Positions 10,460 through 21,427 of a stretch of 64,000 bases of DNA are shown here, in pieces. How positions within the stretch are numbered: position 1 is the first letter of the stretch; each line of letters opens with the position of its first letter. Position numbers and translations under genes: made by a program. This DNA is from Neolentinus lepideus HHB14362 ss-1 (lineage: Eukaryota > Basidiomycota > Agaricomycetes > Gloeophyllales > Gloeophyllaceae). The notes under the pieces were generated by a model, which saw nothing but the letters and a program-made list of their open reading frames with translations, was not told the origin of the DNA and did no database searches. The DNA is taken from NCBI GenBank assembly GCA_001632425.1, contig KV425567.1, positions 62,001 to 126,000 on the forward strand, read 5' to 3'.

Positions 10460-13298
10460 CTACTTCTCCCGTGACTCAGAGCGGCATCGAGAAATTTCCT
10501 CGTTTATCTCGTTTGTCGCATCCTTGAACTGCTCCGCGCGGTCCAGCGCACCTATGCGCTCAACCGGAACGCCGTCGGAGAGACTGTCTCTCCGATCGCG
10601 GTGCACATTCGTCCTTAAACGCAGCCCTTCCTTGTCGCCTGGCGGCTCTGGGGAGTTTTCTTTGTTCCCATTTCCGTTGGTAAGGGGCGTTGTTCGAAGC
10701 TTCTGTAGGTCCGCGTACGAGCTGTGGTGGCTCCGACTGCGTCCCCGCGAGCCCTGCGTCTCGTAACTAGGGAGATATCCAAGGACGTTGTCGTAGTCGC
10801 CGCCGTCTTCGTCGTCAGAGATGTCGGGTGTGCCGGCGTGGCTAATGTCGTGGCTCTGCGCGCCACCTGCCCAGGCACTTGTGCCGCGCTTAGCGCTCCT
10901 ACTCCAACCGAACAGTCGTTCGTCAAGCCAAGTCTGTGAACGACAGTTACGAGTGCCCAAGGTAAGCAAAGGTGCCAGGTCACTTACCATGGGATGCACG
11001 AGCAAATTGCCCTGCGCGTCAACTGCACCCGTTCCGCTCTTGCGTCGCCAGATGCCGGGCGTTCCGGTAGACGGTGGGACGCTAGCAGACGGAAGCAGAA
11101 TGCGATGCTGGACGAGAAGGATCAGCGCAAGATCATGATGTCCAATATATTTTAGGGTGTTACCTCGTTAAAGTCGTTATACAACTTTGGTCCAAACTCG
11201 TTAATTGTATCCGCGAGTTCATTAGACAGATGCGCTCTCATGGCTTTGACTTTGTCCAGCATCCTTTGTTGGCCCGGCACCAACGCTATAACCAACGGTC
11301 GTAACGACCTACCCCATAATTCTCCTAGTCAGCACTACATTGCCACAAAAACACGGTGCAAGGTGGGACGCACTTGAGAACATCCATCCCTGCCTCCCCA
11401 AACTTCAACGCCGCATACCCAATGAATGGCAGAGCCATCAACACGATGAACGGCGTCCATATCCGCCAGGCTAAGGGGGCATTCGCCTTGCTGACGACCA
11501 CGAACGCGAGGAACGCGTAGAACCCGTACAGCAAAGGCACCATTCCGAGCGAAATGAGGACTTTCCAGGAAGCGAGGACGTCCCGGCCGGCAAGTTTTAC
11601 TGTTGACGCCGCGAGGGCCTCTGGTAGCCAAATCGAGTAAGTGCAGAAGGTAAAGGAAGACGGAGGAGAGAAGTTACCTTTGGCTTTCTTCCTTGAGAGA
11701 ATGGATGCTGTAAGGAATATTGGGCCGTTGAGGATCACGCCTGGTAGCGAGAACGTTGCCCAGACGGCGAGCAGACCGGTACGGTATCCTAGCAGGCCTA
11801 GGGTCTTCCAGGTTGCTCTTTGGGCTCGAGGGACCTACATACACGGACGTGAGCCAAATATTGCATCACGTATCAAGACATATACCTGGTGGTCGCGGAG
11901 GCCCAGGTCTCTCAGTAGTCGATTATACCGAAGGACATCTTTTCGTAGTTTCTGGATTCGTGGTTCGTCTTTGAAGTGCAGGTACCCTTCCACAAACCGC
12001 CGATTTAGTTCGACGACCTGCCCGAGGGTGAGGTGCTGCCCAGGCGTGTTGTACAGTCGCCGTGCAGCTTGTACAAGCTGTCCCCCAAGATACCTCAAGT
12101 CAAAATTCTACCAACTTCAGTGTGTGCTCTACTCACCATCAAGGTGTCATAGTCCGGCGCTCTCACAGTGACCGTCTTCAGTCCATCATAAATCACATCA
12201 AGCAGCTTCCCTACTGCCTCCTTCTTCTTATCCCCGCCCTCCTTGAACATTTGCACAAGCTCCGGCGGGACGTCCAAAGCTGAACCAAACTCTACTACAG
12301 CACGGGAGCGGAAGCGGTGCGGATGAAAATATGAGAGGCCGACGGGGACAATTTTGACTTTGCAGGCGGGATCGTTGGCCATGGCCCCTAAAGCCATGAG
12401 GGAGACGCCCGCTTTGAGGGGGAGGAGGTCGGTGCGGTCGTGACTGCCACCTAATGCGAGTATGTGAATTCAGATAGTATACAGAAACAGTATAGTTGAC
12501 GCGCCTTCGGGAAAGATGCCTATGCATCGACCCTCCTTCAAGCATTGATAGACATGCCGATACATCTCATGTTGATCCACGTGCGGGAGGCGCTTAAACT
12601 CGAGACCAGGCTTGCCCTCTGCCTGAAGCTCCTCTATTACGTTTCTGATCCTTGTCGTTCCCTTACCGCTGTCACCACCAAATTCGCGCTTTATCCTTAG
12701 TTCGGTGTCTGAGATGACTTCCACTACCTCTGCCACAACAGAGCCGACAGATTTGGGAAGGAGGATTTGCATTTTTGGGGCGAACTCGGTTTTGAAGAGA
12801 GTTTCGTGGCCGAGGACGAGACACGGGTCGTCCGGGGAGAGACGGACGTAGCCAGTGCCTCCCTTGACTTCGTCTGCTGCTCGAACGACGGGTACTGCGA
12901 GTGTTCTTAGCGAAAGGGGGATCAAGACAGTAGAATGAGATGCGCACTGCTGGACATCAAGCCCGCGAAGAAACCGATGATATGTCTTTGCATACTCTTA
13001 GCGGCAATCAGGAAGCGCGTGAGCCGTCTTGTTTCGCGGTACACCTGGAGAGTGAGAAGAATGGGGTCAAGGAACTGCACACCGGGACTCAGTCACTCCT
13101 ATACGCAAAGTACGGAGGGGGTATACATGCTTGATTGTGATGGGGGGCAGCGACGAATATGACAGGGCCATCGCGGGGGATGTTGTACGCGCCGCGCGGG
13201 CGTATTTCGCGGAAGAAGATGTTCACGACTGTGCGCCATAAGACAAGGGCGGATTCGTAGGCGAGGTCGGAGGATACGCGGATGCTGGTATCCGGCAT
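10460..13298 (-). CDS. SCT1: sn-Glycerol-3-phosphate acyltransferase, Sct1/Gpt2 type
   Basis: This integral ER enzyme acylates glycerol-3-phosphate (or DHAP) at sn-1, the first step of phospholipid and triacylglycerol synthesis. Reading from the ATG at 13296-13298: MPDTSIRVSSDLAYES, then block I (FVAAPHHNQ joined to FLDPILLTLQ), then FLIAAKSMQRHIIGFFAG, then RLSPDDPCLVLGHETLF, block III with FPEG and HDRTDLLPLKAG, and block IV with KIVPVGLSYFHPHRFRSR. Near the C-terminus are membrane segments (VLISLGMVPLLYGFYAFLAF and WTPFIVLMALPFIGYAALKF). A Ser/Asp/Arg-rich cytosolic tail (TPDISDDEDGGDYDNVLG) follows, ending at the TAG at 10460-10462. About ten exons encode about 770 residues, the size of yeast Sct1/Gpt2. 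Intron 1, and possibly intron 3, have GC rather than GT donors. The gene shares a 345-bp divergent promoter with the XMAP215 gene. Confidence 0.92.
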
Positions 13299-13643
13299 TT
13301 TGACCAAGGCTCTTCGGACGATGACGCAGAGCAAGAATGAGCCGTAAAGGTGTAGCAGTACAGGAAAGACTTGCTCGTCAGTTTCGACCTTGAATACGAC
13401 AGTTCGGGAAGATGACAAGAAAGCTGGCGGCAGGAGATGCAGTCGTGCGTCTTATGCCTTGTATCGGTTGGGGACTGGGGCTACAAGCTGGAGACACTGC
13501 GCAATGACCGTTTACATTACAAGGAATGAATTATTAGCCGGCGAGTACTGCCACGTGACGTTCCGGTTGCAAGGCGCGTCAAGTCAATCGAGCTTCGCCT
13601 GCAAGCCGCGTCCTGCGTTAAGTTCTACTTGCTCTGGATCACG
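13299..13643. promoter_or_regulatory. Bidirectional promoter, acyltransferase / XMAP215
   Basis: These 345 bp separate the ATG of the minus-strand acyltransferase from the ATG of the plus-strand XMAP215 gene. Both promoters and 5'-UTRs must fit here. No clear TATA box was seen. Confidence 0.6.
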
Positions 13644-16600
13644 ATGGACGGCGCCCCTCCCCAGGAGGAAGATTTCTCTACCATCCCCGTCCAGGATCGT
13701 CTCGCCCATAAGAACTGGAAGGCGCGAGTCAGCGCGTACGAGTCACTCATCAAAACTTTCCAGACAACCGCGTCAGACACTGATCCCGCGTTCAAGCCCT
13801 ATGTCAACAATTCAGACTTGCTCAAGAAGATCGTCACAGACTCGAATGCTGTTGCTCAGGAGAAGGGCGTCGAATGCGCTGTAGCTCTCGTCAGGTTCTC
13901 TGGAGAAACTTCTGCAAGAACCAGGGAAGCTATCGTCCCGGCTTTGGTGGACAAGTGTTTTGGATCGGCGAGAGCTGGTACTAAGAATCAGGCTATAGAA
14001 CTTGTGCTGCAGTATATCGAGGTGGAGAATGGGGGCGCCGGAGTTGTCGTACGTCGTTCTCCTATAGAAGGGGCTGACAGGGCTTGATCAATGCTGCAGA
14101 ATGATATTCTGGCCGGACTGGGCGCAAAACAGCCGAAAATCGTTGCGGGAACAGTACTCGCTCTCAGAGAAGCTGTTCGGTGAGTGTTTGTTCCATTTCT
14201 TGTAGCACCCCGATGTTCCGAGTTTGAGGCTGGTCACTCGAGTCCGGCCATGAGCCCCCTGCATTTACATTGCATTATACTTTGCTTATAAGTACCAGGC
14301 ATAGCTTAAACTCATTCTCTATTCTCACTTCGTAGCAATTTTGGCATCCAAGCCGTCCCACCACCCCCAATCCTCAAGAGCCTGCCCAAGATTTTCGGAC
14401 ACACCGATAAGACCGTCCGAGCCGAAGGCACCACTCTCGCCCATACGCTATACCAATACCTAGGACCTGCCATTGAGCCATGGCTAGCAGATCTCAAGCC
14501 GGTGCAGGTGAAGGAGCTCAAGGAGGCTTTCGAGGTGATGGAGAAGGAAGGCAAGGGTCGGGGCAGTTTGAAACCGGAGAGGATGACAAGACAGCAGGCT
14601 AGGGAGATGGAGGCAGCTGGAGCGGCGGGTGATCATGAAGTGACAGGGGACGAGGAACCTACTGGTGAGTTCAGCTTATGCAAGGGTCCGATTGTGAGTG
14701 TGTGAAGATGATTTTGGTTTGTAGAGGACGAACCCTTGGACCCACGGGCATTTGCCGAGGAGGTGGATATTGTTCCAAAGCTACCCTCATCGTTATACAC
14801 TGCGCTGGGTTCGTCGAAGTGGAAAGAACGTAAGGAAGTTCTGGACGACTTACTCACCCTGCTCAACGCGACACCAAGGATCAAGGACGCACCCCAACTG
14901 AGTGAAGTAGCAAAGGCTATGGCGACGCGGATACACTCTGATGCGAACATCAACTGTGTGATCGTTGCTGCGAACTGTCTGGAGGCCTTGGCGAAAGGCT
15001 TGATGTCATCCTTCGCGCGGTACAGGGAAGCGGTGGTAGGTCCCATGATGGAACGATTGAAGGAGAGGAAGGTGAATGTTACGGATGCGATTGGGGCTGC
15101 GTTGGATGCTATCTTCTCGACCGTGAGTCCGAGTCCGCACGACAACCTCAACCTACTGGATCCTAATCGCGATCTCATTTCTGCGTGCAGGTGACCTTAC
15201 CTGACATTTTGCCCGACATTCAGAACGCGCTGGGCAACAAGAACCCGCAAGTAAAAGAGGGTACACTCAAATTCCTCTCTCGCTGCCTCTCCACCTCCAC
15301 TGCACCCGTTCCACCTCCCCAAATCAAACCACTCTCCGAGCAACTTGCGACGGTTCTGGAAGACTCGAACGCTGGAGCGCGAGATGAAGCTGCCAACTGC
15401 CTTGGTACGCTGATGAAGATGGTCGGTGAGCGCCCGTTGAATGCGTTGATGGAGGGCCTGGCGGATGTGAGGAAGGTGAAGGTGAAGGAGGCTTATGAGA
15501 AGGCGACGGTGAAGGCAAAGGTCGGAGCGGCACCAGTACCGAAAGCAACTGCTCCCCCGCCAAAAGCTGCTCCAGTTTCAAAGGCAAATGCCGAGGCACC
15601 GAAAAAGGCGGCGCCTCCACCAGCCACTGCACCTCCGGCGGAGGCCCTTGACGATTTCCCACCGAAGAAGCCCGTTGGGAAGCCTCCTGCCAGGTTGATG
15701 GTAAGTCAGATTTTGTGGGCTGGATTTCGGCACATTTTGAAAAGTCGTATAGGGCAAAAAGCCTCCTGCAGCGGCCACCCCGGCTGCATCAGCCGCTCCG
15801 AGCGCACCTGCTAAGAAACCCATCCCTGCCGCTGCGTCCTCCAAGCCAGCGAAAGGTGGCGCCGCGCCGCCTCCTGGGACTCTAGACGCATTCAGATACA
15901 AACACACACCGGAGGAGGCTGAGGCGCTGATAGCGGAAGCGATCCCAGGCCAGATTCAGACCGACTTTGCTGACGCGAATTGGAAGACCCGCTTAGCTGC
16001 GCTAGAAGAAATGTCCGTGTGGCTTGAGGGTGCGGTTGCGGATATGGATGCGGAGGTCGTGGTGAGATTTTTGGCGAAGAAGGGGTGGTCGGAGAAGAAT
16101 TTCCAGGTATTTGTTGGTTTTTTGTTCCCGTCGTTGTGTGGGGCTGACGTGCGTGGGCGGTAGGTTTCGGCGAAGCTTTATGGGATTCTTGCTCTGATAG
16201 CGGAGAAGTGCCCTTCGTTTGGGAGGTCCTGCATAGCTCTGAGCGCGCCTCACTTGAGTGAGAAGCTTGGAGACATGAAGCTGAAGAAGCCAGCTGGTGA
16301 GACCTTGTTCATAATGGCCGAGCAGACTTCGCTCCAGTTTGTCCTAAACCAAGGTAGGATGATTTGCCGTGTCTTGTGATGAGAAATGTGATCGCTGACA
16401 TCTTCACGTAGCTTATGAACCGTTGTCGAAACAGAAGGCTCCGAAAGTCCTCGCGGATTCGCTGACGTGGATAGACTCTGCCTTGGCGGAGTTCGGTGTT
16501 GCGGGACTTTCGCTGAGGAATTTGATTGAGTTTTTAAAAATGGCGCTTGGGAACTCGAATGCTGCGGTGAGGACGAACGCGACGAAGACACTGGTGACGA

Positions 16601-19600
16601 TCAAGATGTTTGCTGGGTCGGGTAAGTATCGTAGATCGTAATAATTCATCATGGTTAGCTGAGATGACTATACCTTTTCCAGGTATCAAGGACCTTCTCG
16701 GAGACCTGAACCCTCAGTTAATGAATACTATCATTAGCGAGTTTGACAAGGTTGAGGGTAATGCGGCTCCCGTACCAACTCGCACGCAGAAGGACCTAGC
16801 ATCCATGAGCACTTCGGGTGAGGCCTCGGGCAAGAGTGGTGCCGCTGCTGGACCAAATCCTCTTGATGACTTGTTCCCCCGTGTGGAAATCGATGGCCTG
16901 CTGAAGGGAACGACTATCTTGGCTGACGCCAAGAGTGATGCATGGAAGACCAAGAAAGAGGCTTTGGAGATATTACAGGCTACATTGGATCAAGGACCGA
17001 ATAAGCGCTTGAAGCCGACTATGGGTATGTCCTTTATGATCCTGATTACAGAGTGCTCTCTGACAGTTTGTGTGATCAGGCGAGATCGGACAAGTCTTGA
17101 AGGCCAGAGTGACTGATACTAACAAGGCAGTTCAGACACTTGCTCTGGATATTGTCGCTCGCATTGCGACTGGAATGGGGAAGCCCTTTGAGAAGCAGAC
17201 GAGATTCTTCGCATTACCAGTGGCGACCGTCTTGTCTGACCAAAAAGCTTCTATACGAGCGACAGCCTTGCAAACTCTTACTGCAATTGCGACTGCCTGC
17301 GAGGGTGTAGACTCCATGACAAACGGTCTTGCCACAGCGCTCGAGTCTTCTAATCCTCTCCAGCGAGCCTCCCTGCTCAATTGGATTGCAGAATGGTTCA
17401 AGGAGCATCCGCCTAACTCGGCTCTTGACCTCACCGGTTGGGTCCAGCCAGTTGTCGCTTGCCTCGACGATCGTTCTGGGGACGTTCGCAAGGGTGCCCA
17501 AGCGGTTCTACCAATTTTGGTAGCCTGCGCTGGGTATGATTATGTTATGCAGCAGTCAAATTCGTTAAAGCCTGCTTCACGTGCTTCGGCAGTACCTCTC
17601 ATTCAGGCAGCTCGTGGATCGGCGCCAACCGCCGCATCTGTACCTGCACCAGCACCTGCGAAAGCACCTGCACCAGCTGCTGCTAAAGCGCCAGCCGCTG
17701 TGCCTCCGAAAGTCGCGAGCCCACCGCCAGCACCTTCGCCATCGCCTCCTCCCGCTGCTGCCCCTGCTAGCAAGGCCGCACCGCCCAACAAGTTGACCGG
17801 CATTCGACGGAAGCTTCCACAAGGCACCATTCCCCGGCCAGAATCTCATATCGAGAGTGTGGACGATGTACCTGCAACACGTATGCCGACAAAATTAGGT
17901 GGCTTGAGGCGACCTGGAACAGGCTCGACTGGTTTTGCTAGACCTACCGCCCCTATGTCTCCTGTGGAGGCCACTAGTGAGCCCTTCATGACAGCCCGCG
18001 AAGAGCCCAAGAAGGTTCGTTTGGCCAAGGACTCGCAGAGGTGGATCAATGAAGCTGGGCCGACACGGAAGGACCTCGCTGAGCTGTTGCAGCATCAGAT
18101 GGAGCAGCATGCTGCGAAGGACCTCGTAGCGCAATTATTCAGCCACGATCATAACGCAGTGAACGATCATCTGGCGGGAATGACAAGAATATGTGACTTC
18201 TATTCAAGTGCCGACATGGACGACGAGAAAGGGAAAGCTTTGCGCATTGCGAACTCAGATTTGCCGCTCAAGTATGCGTCTATGAAGGCTCATGAACCGC
18301 AGTCCAATCTAGCATCCAAGTGCTTAGATGTCGTAGATGCTGTCCTAGCATTCATGCGCACTATCGACTACCAACTTACGGACCCGGAGGCGTTGTGTTT
18401 TATTCCTACAATGGTATACAAGGTAAGAGCAGCCCATTTTCTTCCATGAATAGGATTTATATTGTGAACGTTGTCAAGCTGGGTGATGCACGTGAGCCCG
18501 TGAGGCAAAGGGTAGCACAAATCATACAGACGTTGCCGAAGGTGTATGCGTATAGCCGTGTATTCCAGCTACTGCTCGAACATGGTCTGAAGTCGAAGGT
18601 TGCCAAGACTCGTCAAGGAAGTCTCGACGAGTTGGCCAGCTTGTTGAAGCGCTTCGGTATGAGCGCTTGCGAGCCTAATAAAGCTTTGCCCCAGATTGCG
18701 GCTATGATTGCTGACAAGGACCCTCAAGTGCGCAAGTCTACTTTGTCTGCGCTTAGGTAGGTTTTAACTATAAGATGCGGCTGAATCCTACTGATGCCCT
18801 ACAGTGAGGTCTATGTACTTGTAGGAGAAAAAGTCTGGTCTCTTGTAGGACCGCTATCCCCCAAGGACAAGACCCAACTTGAGGAGCGCTTACGTCGAGT
18901 TTCTGGACCTAGTTCACCAGAGAAACACGAGGCCTCTCCATCACAAGCTGTATCTCGCGTCGCGGCTGGTCTATCTAGACCTGAGTCGCGCAGTGGTGCC
19001 ATTCCCCGTGCCTCGAGCCCTTCGGCGGCTGCGAAGTCGCGAATGGTTAGGCCATCTTCTCCTGCTCGCGTGCCCAGAACCTCCTCTCCAGCGATGTCTA
19101 ACGAGAGCCGTCCTGCCTCACCAGCCAGGGCGTCAGGCGTGCCTGCCGTTTCCAGGATTGGAGGACCGGCATCTCCCCTTACAGCTGGCCGCCCAAAGTC
19201 ACTCCTTCCATCTCGATTGGGCCCTCCACGAGCCCGACCGGCCTTCGCGCAGCAAAATGTCCCTTCGGTCCCATCTCCCGCCAGTGCTGCGCCAGTGGAG
19301 CATCCCACTACGAACGGAAGGAACAATGGTGCAATACCTCCGTCTCGATCCTCTTACGAAGCTGTCGATGATCTCACGGCGGTAGAAATGCCTCCAGAAG
19401 ATATTACCATCACGATATCCAGTATCCTCAGTAGCGACCCGTACCGCAGTGTAGATGCTCTTAAGAAGATTCAAGAAGTCCTTGAGGTCGGTCCCGAGGC
19501 TGGACCATCATCGGCTGCGTATCAAGAGCTTGCGGAACATACCGAAGGTTTAATAGAGACCGTCACTCTGCAAATGGCCCATGTATTCGATAACCCTGCC

Positions 19601-21090
19601 GATCTCCTCCTGAAAGAGAACTTCAGGCTCGCTAAGCATCTAATTCAGACGCTGAATGCTTTCTGCGACCATGTCCTCCTGGCTGAATCCTTAACCGTCG
19701 ACAATTTGACATCACTGTTGGAAGAGCTCACTCTGCGGTTACTGGAGACTGATGATAGCCCAGATGGCCAAGTGAAGGAGCTATCACGTTTCATTAACAT
19801 GATCATCCTCAGGCTATTTGCCACTGCTCGGAGAATGTCGGTGTTCAGGTACGACTTTATAAACGTTATATGGCGTTTGTTTTCCTGACGAAAACGCGTG
19901 TCTACTAGAGCACTGTTTGCTCTTCTGTTACAGATCGTCAAGCCATTCCCCAGCAATCGTACGCTGTCAGACTCCAAGGAGGCGAAAGTCGCAGAACTCG
20001 TCCTAAAATGTATATGGAAGTTAGCAAGGAGCATCCCGCAGGACTTGGAAAAGCAGGTACTGGATCCAGTGGAGCTATTCCCTGCCATCGAACATTTCCT
20101 CCAGTCTGTTCCTCCCAATGAATGGCGTGCTCGGGCGACGAACAAAGTTCCTTGTGGTGATATGCCATTACGCACTATTAAGGTCATCATTCAACATGTC
20201 GTTGGTACGTACATCTCTCTGCTCCAAAGAATGTCAATAACACCTTATGTAGCGCACTACGGAGATGAAGTCTATGATCTCCTCTCAGCTTCATTCGATG
20301 ATCCCTCGGCTACCATCGTCTATCCCTACGTATACCGGATCTTGAATGCTGGGTCTCGCAATGGAGCAGACGTGCCTGTACGGTTGCGCGAACAGCGTAT
20401 GCGACAGTTGTCTCCTACGAGCAGCCGTCCCATATCACCTACAGCCTCTTCAGCAGTGTCAGCGGGTCCCCGTCAATCGTCACCTAGCCATCGCACTAGT
20501 CGCAGCGCATCTTCCATCAACGGTCACGGAGGATTCTCTCCTCCTGTGGAAGAACCAGACCCAGACGCCCAATTGTTGACTATCATTAGCCACATATCTA
20601 GCGAAACGACTGGAGCGATGCATAAGGAGGGCATAACCGAATTACACCATTTCCTCAAAGCTTACCCCCATAAGAGAGCTCGGGTTGACAAGATGCTTGA
20701 ATCAACTGGGCCTGCTTTCCGTAAATATATCACCCGTGCTTTGGCAAGCCGAGCAGCAGAGGACGACGACAGGAATGCCGCGGTAGCGCATACGTTGTCT
20801 TGTGCGTGTTTCACACAGCCGTTTATGTAGCTCCCAGTACTGATTATTCCCCTCAAGGGCTCGAGTCGAACAGAAATGACCTTGCCTCCCCTACCTCACC
20901 GGTCAGCAGCAAGGCTGAGGGCTCTCCGAGATCCCCACGAATGAGCACTTCCGAAATCAACGGTGCGGACGAACGGCTATCAAGACTCCATAATCTCTTC
21001 CAATACAGGTCAAGCGTTACGAGCAATGGCTCCGCCCACGGGCGAAGTACGCCCGCAGACACATTTCCCGAGCTGAGCTCACGATCATGA
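13644..21090 (+). CDS. STU2: XMAP215/Stu2/Dis1-family microtubule polymerase
   Basis: TOG-domain proteins of this family bind tubulin and speed growth at microtubule plus ends, spindle poles and kinetochores. I can join 15 exons without a frame break (13644-14048, 14100-14179, 14336-14664 and so on to 20858-21090), giving 2,186 residues. TOG1 covers roughly residues 1-230 (HKNWKARVSAYESLIK). TOG2 begins near 271 (SSKWKERKEVLDDLL), TOG3 near 620 (DANWKTRLAALEEM), TOG4 near 890 (SDAWKTKKEALEILQ), and TOG5 near 1250 (GDAREPVRQRVAQII is inside it). Ala/Pro and Ser/Pro-rich basic linkers separate them. A further helical C-terminal domain starts near 1670 (ITISSILSSDPYRSVDALKK). This is the long, five-TOG animal-like layout rather than the short two-TOG Stu2 of yeasts. 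The TAG-free last exon ends PELSSRS with TGA at 21088-21090. Confidence 0.95.
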
Positions 21091-21427
21091 CACTCTTTTT
21101 CGACGACTTTATTCATCTATGTAAAGATAGTATGTTTTTCTCATCTGTGTAGGAACCCATACCTTGTAGCTGCTCTATATTCTTAAACCTTAGTCCGCAA
21201 TCCACTTCTTTATGTCACGGTTCAATCTTGTAGCTTTCAGGGGACGCCTGCGGCCACGCCAGGCCATGAACAGACATATACCACTATACCAACTCATCGC
21301 GAGCCCGTCTTTGTATATGATAGTTCCGACAGCTCTGGTAGGGACGCGCAACTCTAGGTGTAGGCCTTTTGTTCGGTGATATTCAAGCAGTAGAATCCAA
21401 GGTGTCATGTTTGGTGACTGAGTGGAA
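21091..21427. other. Convergent 3' region, XMAP215 / APC5
   Basis: These 337 bp hold the two 3'-UTRs. No gene or repeat was seen. Confidence 0.5.
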
